A stretch of 50,659 nt of DNA from an uncultured Mucilaginibacter sp. (lineage in GTDB: Bacteria; Bacteroidota; Bacteroidia; Sphingobacteriales; Sphingobacteriaceae): the NCBI GenBank assembly GCA_903915155.1, contig CAIWRU010000114.1:1-50659 (forward strand), read 5' to 3'. Positions 35,920 to 44,792 of this stretch are shown here, piece by piece. Positions within the stretch are counted from its first letter, which is position 1. Every line of letters begins with the position of its first letter. The notes under the pieces were generated by a model, which saw nothing but the letters and a program-made list of their open reading frames with translations, was not told the origin of the DNA and searched no databases. The position numbers and the translations under genes are program-made.

Positions 35920-37452
35920 ATGAAAAAGTTTGGTTTAACATTATTGACAGCCTTTATAGGCGGGGCTTTGGCTCTTGGGGCCTACAAATTGACCGAGAGC
36001 AAGTACACCGACAATATGAGTATTGCCGACAAACAAAAAGTTTATTTTACAAGTAACCCTTCAGCGCCAATAACATCCTCGGCGGGTGAAGTTGATTTTA
36101 CACAAGCGGCTGCGGCAGTTACACCGGCGGTGGTTTACATCAGAGTAACCTATTCAAACAATAGTGGTGGTGAAGATCAGAGCGAGTTACAGCAAATGTT
36201 TGGCCAGATGTTTGGCCAGCAGATGCCACGGCAGCAGGGGCCGCAAATGGCTTCGGGTTCAGGGGTTATTATTTCGCCTGATGGCTATATAGTAACCAAC
36301 AACCACGTGGTTGATAAAGCCGATAAAATTACCGTGAACACGAATGATCACCGCACTTTCCAGGCAAAGGTTATTGGTACCGATCCTAATACCGACCTTG
36401 CGTTGATTAAAGTTGAGGCTACCAACCTGCCTATTGTAAAATTAGGTAACTCCGACGATGCCAAAGTGGGCGAATGGGTGTTAGCCGTTGGTAACCCCTT
36501 CAATTTAACATCAACCGTTACAGCGGGTATTGTAAGCGCTAAGGGCCGTAACATCGGCATTATTGGGCATGAAGATGACCAGCAACAAAATCCTTTTGGC
36601 CGTACCAGCAATAAACAGCCAAGTGCAAATAAGGCTATCGAATCATTCATTCAAACCGATGCTGCCATTAACCCCGGCAATAGCGGTGGTGCATTGGTAA
36701 ATACCAGGGGCGAGTTGATTGGTATTAACTCGGCCATTGCTTCGCATACCGGTTCGTACGAAGGTTATGGCTTCGCCATCCCTATCAACCTGGCTAAAAA
36801 GGTATTGAACGATATTCAAAAATACGGCAGCGTAAAACGCGGTTATGTTGGTGTAAGCTTCACTGAGTTAGATCCTGATATTGCTGCACAGCTTAAAACA
36901 AGTGCAACAAGTGGGTTATATGTACGTGATATAGTACCTAACGGCGGTGCCGAGCAAGCCGGTATAAAAGCAGGCGACGTGATTGTTAAAGTTGATGGTT
37001 CACCTGTTTATGAATCATCAGACCTGCAGGAACGCGTAGGTGAATTAAAACCCGGTGATAAAATAAACCTTACCGTATTGCGTGATGGCAGCGAGAAGAA
37101 CTTCAGTGTAACGCTTAAAGGCGATCTGCCCCCACGTGCCGACGTAGCCAGCAATAAATCATCTGCCGAATTGTTCAACAAACTGGGTGCAAGCTTTGTA
37201 CCGCTAAGCAGGGAGCAGAAATCAAAGTTCCATGTAAATTCGGGCGTTATGGTGACACAGGTTCGCCCCGGCCGTTTGTTTGATGATACCGAGATACCTG
37301 TAGGTTCGGTTATTACCAGCATCAACAAAAAGCCTATAAACAGTATTGCCGATATGGATGGTGCTATTTCAAGCACCCGTAACGGGCTGTTGGTTATCTC
37401 AGGTTATTACCCTGATGGTACCAGCTTCCACAATACGTTCCAGGTTCAATAA
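35920..37452 (+). CDS. htrA: HtrA/DegQ-family periplasmic serine protease
   Basis: The start is set at the ATG at 35920, so the protein begins MKKFGLTLLTAFIGGALALG, a signal anchor, and has 510 residues. The trypsin-like domain carries the triad His129 (TNNHVVD), Asp159 (NTDLALIKV) and Ser255 (NPGNSGGAL). A Gln/Met-rich loop (about 91-111) corresponds to the LA loop. Two PDZ domains follow (RGYVGVSFTELDPDIAAQL onward, and a second near 410-500). It degrades or refolds damaged envelope proteins. Promoter and terminator indicate a single-gene unit. Confidence 0.95.
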   Translation: MKKFGLTLLTAFIGGALALGAYKLTESKYTDNMSIADKQKVYFTSNPSAPITSSAGEVDFTQAAAAVTPAVVYIRVTYSNNSGGEDQSELQQMFGQMFGQQMPRQQGPQMASGSGVIISPDGYIVTNNHVVDKADKITVNTNDHRTFQAKVIGTDPNTDLALIKVEATNLPIVKLGNSDDAKVGEWVLAVGNPFNLTSTVTAGIVSAKGRNIGIIGHEDDQQQNPFGRTSNKQPSANKAIESFIQTDAAINPGNSGGALVNTRGELIGINSAIASHTGSYEGYGFAIPINLAKKVLNDIQKYGSVKRGYVGVSFTELDPDIAAQLKTSATSGLYVRDIVPNGGAEQAGIKAGDVIVKVDGSPVYESSDLQERVGELKPGDKINLTVLRDGSEKNFSVTLKGDLPPRADVASNKSSAELFNKLGASFVPLSREQKSKFHVNSGVMVTQVRPGRLFDDTEIPVGSVITSINKKPINSIADMDGAISSTRNGLLVISGYYPDGTSFHNTFQVQ

Positions 37453-37484
37453 TAAAAGTAGTTTAAGTGATTTAATAAAAAGCG

Positions 37485-37515
37485 AAAGCCGCCCCATAAT
37501 TGGAGCGGCTTTTTT
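37485..37515 (+). terminator. Intrinsic terminator of htrA
   Basis: AAAGCCGC (37485-37492) pairs with GCGGCTTT (37505-37512) around a 12-base loop and is followed by T residues to 37515. It is 33 bp past the htrA stop. Confidence 0.85.
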
Positions 37516-37558
37516 ATGTAGTATGAATTAATCGGGATTTGATATAAACATAAGATAT

Positions 37559-37701
37559 GCCCCGTAGGGGCTATATGTTGGTAGAAAATTAATTAATGAG
37601 AAGAACCGTGCCGTAGGTACGTAACTTCGCTATGTTGCATACCGATGGCATGCTGAACATTTTACATTTAATTTGCTACCAACATTTTGCTCCTCTGGAG
37701 C
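37559..37701. repeat. Cluster of four three-base-loop hairpins inside an inverted repeat
   Basis: Four small hairpins with 3-base loops occur in about 140 bp: GCCCCgtaGGGGC (37559-37571), GTGCCgtaGGTAC (37608-37620), CATACCgatGGCATG (37638-37652) and GCTCCtctGGAGC (37689-37701). TGTTGGTAG at 37576-37584 is the exact reverse complement of CTACCAACA at 37676-37684, framing the middle two. It lies between the htrA terminator and the glnS stop. No protein-coding frame explains it, and it resembles modular palindromic repeats that occur in many copies in Bacteroidota. Confidence 0.6.
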
Positions 37702-37753
37702 AATGCTTAAGATATTTACTTAGCTTAATGACAAAGCAGGCATTATTACAATC

Positions 37754-39412
<1,659 letters not shown>

Positions 39413-39434
39413 GTTTGTTCGTCAGTATCAGCGG

Positions 39435-39442
39435 CAAAAGTA
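39435..39442 (-). promoter_or_regulatory. -7 box of glnS
   Basis: The minus strand reads TACTTTTG, an exact TAnnTTTG match, ending 22 bases before the glnS ATG. The heptad array begins 7 bp upstream of it, where the spacer and -33 element would lie. Confidence 0.55.
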
Positions 39443-39448
39443 GGGAAT

Positions 39449-39563
39449 AAAGGTTAAAGGCGAAAGGTTAAAGGGGAAAGGTTTTTGCAGGGTGGGTTTA
39501 GGGTGGTGGTCCGGGTGGCGAGGTTGGTGATTCGGTTACAGCTTTTGACTTTAAACTTTTGAC
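39449..39563. repeat. Opposed 7-bp degenerate repeat arrays upstream of glnS
   Basis: Five contiguous units of AAAGGNN run from 39449 to 39483 on the plus strand; the first five bases are invariant. On the minus strand at 39543-39563 three units read as GTNNAAA repeats (plus-strand TTTTGAC, TTTAAAC, TTTTGAC). If rotated, both arrays fit AAGNNNA. A 59-bp G/T-rich spacer separates them. Confidence 0.6.
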
Positions 39564-39572
39564 TTATTAAAA

Positions 39573-39676
39573 GGGCGTTTCCCTGCGGGCCGGGCTTTAC
39601 ATTCATACGCCCTCGGACCTTAGGCGTATCCGATGCACCATCCCTCCCGCAGCCGGTATCCATTTCAATCTAACGC
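39573..39676 (-). ncRNA. Structured RNA-like element, copy A
   Basis: Read on the minus strand it begins GCGTTAG, contains GGATACCGGC, and ends GGAAACGCCC followed by T residues. Stems are visible: CTGCGGG/CCCGCAG (39646-39652 with 39583-39589), ATACGCC/GGCGTAT (39623-39629 with 39605-39611) and GATG/CATC (39632-39642). GGGCGT in the middle could alternatively pair with the terminal ACGCCC. A weak box (TGTATTTG) precedes it. A second copy occurs at 44438-44537. It resembles the Flavo-1 class of Bacteroidota RNAs as I remember it, but I could not compare alignments. Confidence 0.5.
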
Positions 39677-39719
39677 AAATACATCCGTTTGTAATCTTGA
39701 ATATGGTGACAAAAAATAA

Positions 39720-39850
39720 GAAACAAAAAAGCGCAATGGCCTCGACAAAGGGTTGCGGGCCTGGGAGTCTGGCCTGTCCGAAGGACTCCTACGGAGCGGG
39801 GGGAAGCGTGGCCTTTGTCTTGAACTTTTGTTTTTTTTCTAGAGAAAAGA
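39720..39850. repeat. Hairpin-rich repeat-like block
   Basis: GACAAAGG (39744-39751) is the exact reverse complement of CCTTTGTC (39812-39819). Inside it GGAGTC (39764-39769) pairs with GACTCC (39784-39789), next to a small CTCCtacGGAG hairpin. An A-rich run before it and a T-rich run after it are also roughly complementary. Such a nested palindrome, GC-richer than its neighbours, looks like a non-autonomous repeat and not a gene. Confidence 0.45.
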
Positions 39851-39951
39851 AAGCCACAGCGGCAGCAGTTGAAAAGATAGGTAAACCTCGCATTAGCCTG
39901 GTACAGTTCGACAGAGATTCCGTCGTACCTTAGCCTGATAAAAAGCCCGGT

Positions 39952-40881
39952 CTATTTATTTAACAACCCCAGTACCGTTTCCTTATCCTTCGCCAATTGC
40001 ACAATAAGCCGCTCAAGCCCTTCAAACTTAATATCCCCTCTAACGAAATGCAGAAACTGCATACTTACCTCTTGCCCGTAAATTTCCGTATCGAAATCAA
40101 AAATATTTACCTCGATGTTGCGGGTAATGCCGTTAATGGTTGGCCGTGTGCCGATATAGGCCATGCCTTTATAATCGGTGCCATTGATGTTTACTATAGC
40201 CGAAAATATGCCGTCGGACGGGATAAGCTTGTAGCTTTCTTCAATAACAATGTTAGCCGTAGGATAGCCAATGGTACGGCCTATCTTATCGCCACGACCT
40301 ACTTTCCCGGTAATAAAGAACGGGTAGCCCAGGAACGTATTCGCCAATTCAATATTCCCGCCTAATAAGGCTTCGCGGATGCGGGTTGAGCTTACGGCAA
40401 CATCATTTATATCCTGCTCGGGTATTTCGATAACATCGTAGTTATAAACGGTGGATAGTTTAAGCAGGGTGTCAAAATCGCCCTGGCGGTCTTTACCGAA
40501 ACGGTGGTCATATCCTATCACGATCTTTTTGGTGCCTATTCGATTCACCAGTACATCGCGGATGTAGGCTTCGGGTTCCTGGTTGGAGAAATCGCGCGAG
40601 AAGGGGGTGATAATCAAATGGTCGACACCTAATTCTTCTAACAGCGTAGCTTTTTCGTGAATGGTATTGATAAGTTTAAGGCTTTCATCCTCGGGGTGCA
40701 ATATCATCCGCGGATGCGGAAAAAAAGTAAGTATAACCGACTCGCCGCCACATTCTTCCGCCAGTTCTTTTATACGCGATATGATCTTACGGTGCCCCAG
40801 GTGTACGCCATCGAAAGTGCCGATAGTGACAACCGCATTATTCACCGGAACAAATTCATCGATATTATGGTAGATCTTCAT
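39952..40881 (-). CDS. ribF: Bifunctional riboflavin kinase / FAD synthetase
   Basis: A 309-residue enzyme making FMN and then FAD. The N-terminal nucleotidyltransferase half has TFDGVHLGHRKII (with the GxHxGH-type site), GYDHRFGKDRQGD and SSTRIREALLGG. The C-terminal kinase half has GRGDKIGRTIGYPTANI with the PTAN metal motif, and MAYIGTRPTING. Its ATG overlaps the truB stop by 4 bp, the common truB-ribF coupling in bacteria. No FMN riboswitch is seen. Confidence 0.96.
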   Translation of the reverse strand: MKIYHNIDEFVPVNNAVVTIGTFDGVHLGHRKIISRIKELAEECGGESVILTFFPHPRMILHPEDESLKLINTIHEKATLLEELGVDHLIITPFSRDFSNQEPEAYIRDVLVNRIGTKKIVIGYDHRFGKDRQGDFDTLLKLSTVYNYDVIEIPEQDINDVAVSSTRIREALLGGNIELANTFLGYPFFITGKVGRGDKIGRTIGYPTANIVIEESYKLIPSDGIFSAIVNINGTDYKGMAYIGTRPTINGITRNIEVNIFDFDTEIYGQEVSMQFLHFVRGDIKFEGLERLIVQLAKDKETVLGLLNK

Positions 40882-41627
40882 ATTTCGGATGTCGGAATTT
40901 CGATGTCGGATTTGGTTGCTTTTTGTTCCTTAATAAAATTGAACAGGTCCATCACCTCCCAGGCATCGGCTACATGATAGTTGCCGCTGCGTGTGCGCCT
41001 TAGTTTTGAAAGATATGCGCCATTGTTAAGCGCCTTGCCAAAATCATGCACTAGCGAGCGGATATAAGTACCCTTGCTGCACACCACGCGGAAATCAACC
41101 TCAGGTAATTCGATGCGGGTTATTTCAAATTCGGATATGGTAACATTGCGAAGTCTCAGTTCCACATCCTCACCGCGACGGGCTTTTTCGTACAGCCGCT
41201 CTCCGTCAATTTTTATAGCCGAATGCGCAGGCGGGTATTGCTGTATGTCGCCAGTGAACTGGGCACAGGTAGCTTTTATTTGCTTATCAGTAATATAGCT
41301 AATGTCGAACGTTGCATCAGGTTCGGTTTCCATATCGTACGAAGGCGTGGTAGCCCCTAATATCATGGTACCGGTATATTCCTTTTCCTCGGCCTGGAAG
41401 GTATCTATCTGCTTGGTCATTTTACCGGTGCAGATAATCAGCAGCCCGGTAGCCAATGGATCGAGCGTACCGGCATGACCTACCTTTAGTTTTAATGGCT
41501 TAAAGGCATTGCGCAGTTTGCCAACCACGTCAAAGCTGGTCCATTCGTAGGGTTTATTAACCAGCAGCAGTTCGCCGGCGGCAAAATCAAATTCCTTTTT
41601 TTTGGGATGTTGAACGTCCAATATCAT
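40878..41627 (-). CDS. truB: tRNA pseudouridine-55 synthase
   Basis: TruB makes pseudouridine 55 in the T-loop of tRNAs. The 249-residue protein has the opening LLVNKPYEWTSFDVV, the catalytic motif KVGHAGTLDPLATGLL with Asp56, and the later TPSYDMETEPDA and SKGTYIRSLVHDFG typical of the family. A -7 box (41644-41651) precedes the ATG by 16 bases, allowing only a very short leader. The stop overlaps the start of ribF by 4 bp, so both are translated from one message. Confidence 0.96.
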   Translation of the reverse strand: MILDVQHPKKKEFDFAAGELLLVNKPYEWTSFDVVGKLRNAFKPLKLKVGHAGTLDPLATGLLIICTGKMTKQIDTFQAEEKEYTGTMILGATTPSYDMETEPDATFDISYITDKQIKATCAQFTGDIQQYPPAHSAIKIDGERLYEKARRGEDVELRLRNVTISEFEITRIELPEVDFRVVCSKGTYIRSLVHDFGKALNNGAYLSKLRRTRSGNYHVADAWEVMDLFNFIKEQKATKSDIEIPTSEI

Positions 41628-41643
41628 TCAGTTTAATAAACGG

Positions 41644-41651
41644 CAAAGGTA
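41644..41651 (-). promoter_or_regulatory. -7 box of truB-ribF
   Basis: The minus strand reads TACCTTTG (exact TAnnTTTG) followed by CCG, 16 bases before the ATG. The leader would be about 10 bases. Confidence 0.55.
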
Positions 41652-41703
41652 AGATTTTAGTTGCCTTGTTGGGAGACGCGGGTAGTCAAATGGGTTACAA
41701 TAA

Positions 41704-41883
41704 TTATTTTAGTTTCAGCTTAGCAGGATCTTGCCGATTATCCCAAAAAATCAATAATTCGATGTTTTGTTCTTTGATAAAAGCCGTCAGTTCTTTTGTC
41801 GTCCAGTTTTCCTCAAGATATTCTAAAATTTTATAATAAGTGATTCTGGCTTTAGGCGACCAGGTAATAGGATGAGCGGGCAT
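41704..41883 (-). pseudogene. ParE-family toxin with internal in-frame deletion
   Basis: The 59-codon frame begins MPAHPITWSPKARITYYKIL and ends LLIFWDNRQDPAKLKLK. Both ends match RelE/ParE-family toxins, which normally have about 95-100 residues. About 35-40 residues between the helical hairpin (ending ELTAFIKE) and the last strand (QNIELLIFW) are absent, while the frame is intact. The missing part would carry most of the central sheet, so the product is probably inactive. It follows the antitoxin with one base between TGA and ATG, the usual antitoxin-toxin order. I place the family assignment at high confidence and the loss of activity as inference. Confidence 0.65.
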
Positions 41884-41884
41884 A

Positions 41885-42118
41885 TCAGGACTTTAAAAAA
41901 CGTTCCTTTATTTCAGCCATAACGTTATCATGTGGAATACCCTCGCCTCTGTCTAACTCCGCCTTGGCATCATTAATTGATTGTTTAACTTCCTCAGGCA
42001 ACTTGTGCCAAAAATCAGTTTGTGATACCCCCAATATTGCGCCTACCTCACTAAGCAATGCATTATCCTCACTTTGGATGATCTTTTCTACTATCTTATA
42101 TTTTAATGCAATATCCAT
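41885..42118 (-). CDS. Antitoxin-like protein of a ParE-type module
   Basis: A 77-residue protein if started at the ATG at 42118 (MDIALKYKIVEKIIQSEDN); an upstream in-frame ATG at 42181 would add 21 poorly conserved residues. The C-terminal part DFWHKLPEEVKQSINDAKAELDRGEGIPHDNVMAEIKERF is the pattern found in antitoxins paired with RelE/ParE toxins in Bacteroidota. The N-terminal helices may form the dimerisation or DNA-binding part. It is intact, but the toxin downstream is shortened, so this may be a surviving antitoxin. Confidence 0.75.
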   Translation of the reverse strand: MDIALKYKIVEKIIQSEDNALLSEVGAILGVSQTDFWHKLPEEVKQSINDAKAELDRGEGIPHDNVMAEIKERFLKS

Positions 42119-42182
42119 ACACTTTCGATTACATAAAGATACGCGTTTAGTTTTAATAAAATAAAAGTGGACCATAAACAAA

Positions 42183-42214
42183 AATAGCGATGGGTTTTTA
42201 AACCCATCGCTATT
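42183..42214 (-). terminator. Terminator of the uppP transcript
   Basis: AATAGCGATGGGTTT (42183-42197) and AAACCCATCGCTATT (42200-42214) are perfect 15-bp complements with a 2-base loop. On the minus strand the stem is followed by TTTGTTT. It lies 27 bp after the uppP stop and separates it from the antitoxin gene. Confidence 0.85.
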
Positions 42215-42240
42215 GAAAATCTATTGATCAATAAATTAAA

Positions 42241-43116
42241 CTATATCCTATGGCTTGATTGCCCCTCACTTTTCAATTCAATCTTAGCCTTATCAACTGA
42301 TGGCTGTGCATCCTTATTATGCAAAGCATTGCTGGTGTAAAACAATATGATAACTGCCAACCCTGCTACAATACGGTACCAGCCAAACAACTTAAATCCT
42401 TTTTGCTCAAGGAAAGTAATAAACGAACGTATAGCCAATAACGCAACTATAAAAGCTATAACGCTACCTATGATCAGCGTTACAATGTAGCCGTGTATGG
42501 TAGCCGATGATAAGTTCGGGTTATCTTTATGGAAATCCCAAAGGTCCTTCGCGGTAGCGCCAAACATGGTTGGTACCGCTAAAAAGAAAGAAAATTCGGC
42601 AGCAGCAGTACGACTAAGCTTTTGCGACATGCCGCCCACTATCGATGATGCCGAACGCGAGATACCGGGTATCATAGCCAGGCACTGGAAACAACCTATC
42701 TTAAATGCAGTAAGGTAACTGATATCCTTTTCTTCGGTAATGGTAGGTTTATTGAACCACTCATCAACAAAAAGCAAGATAACACCACCTACCAGTAAAG
42801 CGATACCCACCACCAGCGGACTACCCAATAATCCTTCGATCTGTTTTTTTAATAATACACCTAATATCACCGCAGGTATAACGCCCACAACTAATTTAAT
42901 GTAGAAGTTGATGGAACGGAAAAAGCGTTTTAGATACAAAACCACCACGGCCAGTATCGCACCCAGTTGGATAACTATTTCAAAAAGCTTAACAAAAGTA
43001 TCGTCGCCAATACCCATTAACGCACTGGCAACAACCATATGACCGGTTGACGACACAGGCAAAAATTCTGTCAACCCTTCAATAATTGCCAGGATGATAA
43101 CATGTATTATACTCAT
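42241..43116 (-). CDS. uppP: Undecaprenyl-diphosphate phosphatase
   Basis: A 291-residue polytopic membrane enzyme (BacA/UppP) that dephosphorylates undecaprenyl pyrophosphate so that the lipid carrier can be reused in cell-wall and glycan synthesis. The two signatures are present: [16 protein letters not shown] (about 13-28) and [13 protein letters not shown] (about 150-162). A charged C-terminal tail of about 25 residues follows the last helix. Its ATG overlaps the DUF3098 stop by 4 bp, and ftsX is directly upstream, so ftsX-DUF3098-uppP is likely one operon. Confidence 0.95.
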   Translation of the reverse strand: MSIIHVIILAIIEGLTEFLPVSSTGHMVVASALMGIGDDTFVKLFEIVIQLGAILAVVVLYLKRFFRSINFYIKLVVGVIPAVILGVLLKKQIEGLLGSPLVVGIALLVGGVILLFVDEWFNKPTITEEKDISYLTAFKIGCFQCLAMIPGISRSASSIVGGMSQKLSRTAAAEFSFFLAVPTMFGATAKDLWDFHKDNPNLSSATIHGYIVTLIIGSVIAFIVALLAIRSFITFLEQKGFKLFGWYRIVAGLAVIILFYTSNALHNKDAQPSVDKAKIELKSEGQSSHRI

Positions 43117-43388
43117 GCGTTAGCCGAAGGTTTTTTCAGGATAGCATAAAAGCCCAAACCAAACCCCGCCAATACTACTAAAGGGGCAACAACAATTTTT
43201 GTATTGCTATAAATATCGGTAGTGCCCGACATCAGGATGAAACCAAACGCCACTACGGCTATGCTTATGATTAACCAAGTGTAATTGCTTTTATCAAAAA
43301 CAAAGCTTGCCGGTTTTGAATCGGTCTTAGCAGTCGGCTTTGCTGCTGTTTTAACCGGGGTAGCCGGTTGCGTAATTTTTTGTGCCAT
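43113..43388 (-). CDS. DUF3098 small membrane protein
   Basis: A 91-residue protein with a Lys/Thr/Ala-rich cytosolic N-terminus (about 1-30), then two transmembrane helices ([20 protein letters not shown] and [20 protein letters not shown]). This matches the Bacteroidota DUF3098 family, which is regularly found between ftsX and uppP. Its role is unknown, but the position suggests a link with division-site cell-wall turnover. The 42-bp gap to ftsX is almost entirely octad repeat. Confidence 0.85.
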   Translation of the reverse strand: MAQKITQPATPVKTAAKPTAKTDSKPASFVFDKSNYTWLIISIAVVAFGFILMSGTTDIYSNTKIVVAPLVVLAGFGLGFYAILKKPSANA

Positions 43389-43398
43389 GTATTTAATT

Positions 43399-43430
43399 AT
43401 TGAATGAGTGAGTTAGTGATTGAGTGAATT
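43399..43430 (+). repeat. 8-bp degenerate repeat array between ftsX and DUF3098
   Basis: Four contiguous 8-bp units of consensus AKTGANTK fill 43399-43430 and abut the ftsX stop codon (43431-43433). The variable sixth base runs A, G, T, A through the units. No opposed array is seen at this locus. Confidence 0.55.
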
Positions 43431-44309
43431 TTACCTATAAAGGTCGTATATTTTTAAGCGTAAGAATTTATTTACTGCCAGGAACGTGCTGAAACCCGAT
43501 ATAAATATGCCCAGGCCTACAACTACAATAAACACTATCCCAAACTCGGTGTAGTTTTGCAGGATGATCAGATCGGGCACCTGCTTATCAGCAAAGTAAA
43601 GGGTACCTATCAATATCATGATAGCTATCAACCCGCCCAGCAAACCATGCCAGATGCCGTATAATAAAAACGGTTTGCGGATAAAACCCTTTGTGGCACC
43701 TACCAGCTGCATTGATTTTATCAAAAAGCGCTGCGAATAAATTGCCAGCCTTATGGTGTTATTGATCAATGCTACAGATAATATAACGAATATACCCGCG
43801 AAAACTAGTATTACCAGGCTTATAGAGGTAATATTCTGGTTCATTTCGTCCACCAGAGATTGCTGATACTTGACTTCTTTAACCAGCGGGTTCTTTAATA
43901 GCTCGGTTTTAAACTTTTCTATATCGGCATTGTTGGCGTAATCGGCTTTAAGGTAAACATCAAGCGATTGCGACAGCGGGTTATAGCCCAAAAACTTTAA
44001 AAAATCTTCGCCCAAATCTTTTTGCAGGTTACGTGCGGCAAGCTCCTTGCTTACATATTGGGTTTGCTTAACCATGGGGTTGGCATCCAATGTTTTCTGT
44101 AATTGCAGCACATCTGTTTCGTGTGCGGCATCATCCACAAAAATATTAAGAACAATGTTTTCCTTAACATAACGCTTCAGGTTGTTAGCATGGACTAAAA
44201 TAAGGCCGAGCAAGCCTACCATGAGTAATACCATGGCTATACCAAAAACAGTTGATATATAAATCGTTTTGGTTTTTTTTGCCGATGTGCTTGCTTCAAA
44301 TTCTTCCAT
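43431..44309 (-). CDS. ftsX: Cell division protein FtsX
   Basis: A 292-residue permease with the FtsX topology: a cytosolic N-terminus, helix 1 at about 20-42, an extracytoplasmic domain of about 120 residues, and three C-terminal helices (about 168-190, 215-237, 258-280). Family features are KRYVKENIVLNIFVDD, NPLSQSLDVYLKADY, and RFLIKSMQLVGATKGFIRKPFLL at the ATPase interface. With FtsE it activates peptidoglycan hydrolases at the septum. ftsE is not adjacent, as is usual in this phylum. Confidence 0.92.
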   Translation of the reverse strand: MEEFEASTSAKKTKTIYISTVFGIAMVLLMVGLLGLILVHANNLKRYVKENIVLNIFVDDAAHETDVLQLQKTLDANPMVKQTQYVSKELAARNLQKDLGEDFLKFLGYNPLSQSLDVYLKADYANNADIEKFKTELLKNPLVKEVKYQQSLVDEMNQNITSISLVILVFAGIFVILSVALINNTIRLAIYSQRFLIKSMQLVGATKGFIRKPFLLYGIWHGLLGGLIAIMILIGTLYFADKQVPDLIILQNYTEFGIVFIVVVGLGIFISGFSTFLAVNKFLRLKIYDLYR

Positions 44310-44437
44310 AAACTACCCGTTGGTTTCTGCGAAATTAACAAACCTGCTCTAAAGGTAAAAGTTTATATGTTATTTATTGTGATTTAGTGCATTGGTGATG
44401 TATTGTTTAACAAAAATTAACAGTGGTGCAATGATTT

Positions 44438-44537
44438 GGGCGTTTCCTGCGGCCGCGCTATACACTCATACTACACAGGCCTTAGTCACGCCCTGCACTG
44501 AGGTCCTCGAAGTGGCCGGTATCCGCTATCACTAACG
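44438..44537 (-). ncRNA. Structured RNA-like element, copy B
   Basis: On the minus strand it begins GCGTTAGTGATAGCGG, contains GGATACCGGC, and ends GGAAACGCCC. It shares these blocks and the TATGA-TGTA-AGC middle with copy A at 39573-39676 but differs in the stem regions. A GAG/CTC plus CACT/AGTG hairpin (44496-44514) and a GGGCGT/ACGCCC pairing (44488-44493 with 44438-44443) are visible. A perfect TAnnTTTG box abuts the 5' end, strong support for transcription as an independent small RNA. Confidence 0.6.
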
Positions 44538-44545
44538 CAAAAGTA
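44538..44545 (-). promoter_or_regulatory. -7 box of RNA-like element copy B
   Basis: The minus strand reads TACTTTTG, an exact TAnnTTTG, running straight into CGTTAG of the element. No protein gene starts within 200 bp downstream on this strand, so the box argues for a non-coding transcript. Confidence 0.55.
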
Positions 44546-44597
44546 AGCCAGTGAACAAAATTTAACATCACCTGTTATTGAAATAAACATCACTACC

Positions 44598-44792
44598 ATG
44601 ACAAAACCAGCAAATTCACCCGATAAACCATCTCCCGCCGATACCCCAACACACAGGGAACACGACAACGGCCATAAAAGCGTAGTCCATAGCGCAGACA
44701 AAAAATACACTGCCGATGAACCACACGGCGGCGACATTGCAAAAAAACACGAAAAAGAAGAACAGCCTGTCGGGCCGGGAAAGAAGTCTTGA
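44598..44792 (+). CDS. Small hydrophilic disordered protein
   Basis: A 64-residue frame starting MTKPANSPDKPSPADTP and ending PVGPGKKS. It is rich in Pro, Lys, Asp, Glu and His, with no hydrophobic stretch and no cysteine, so it is probably disordered and soluble. Its codon pattern and the absence of other function for this sequence favour a real gene. The last codons (TCT TGA) overlap the first heptad unit of a repeat array. Function unknown; stress-induced small proteins can look like this. Confidence 0.55.
   Translation: MTKPANSPDKPSPADTPTHREHDNGHKSVVHSADKKYTADEPHGGDIAKKHEKEEQPVGPGKKS

Larger units (their letters stand above)
39413..39951. other. Gene-free interval with promoter, repeats and an RNA-like element
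   Basis: The 539 bp between the glnS start and the ribF stop hold, in order, a glnS -7 box (39435-39442), a heptad array (39449-39483), a G/T-rich spacer (39484-39542), opposed heptads (39543-39563), a structured RNA-like element (39573-39676) and a hairpin-rich repeat-like block (39720-39850). A 78-codon frame over the last block (39697-39933) is compositionally odd and I do not call it a gene. Confidence 0.6.
44310..44597. other. Intergenic region holding RNA-like element copy B
   Basis: The 288 bp between ftsX and the small plus-strand gene is occupied in its middle by a structured RNA-like element (44438-44537, minus strand) with its own promoter box at 44538-44545. The flank 44310-44437 is AT-rich with a weak TGTTTAA/TTAACA palindrome near 44404-44421, possibly an end signal for that RNA. 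No other gene is seen. Confidence 0.5.

Noticed and set aside
39697..39933. A 78-codon plus-strand frame between glnS and ribF
   Set aside because: It starts at a TTG, spans nested palindromes and T/A-rich runs, and has no family-like segment. The DNA is better explained as a repeat-like block.
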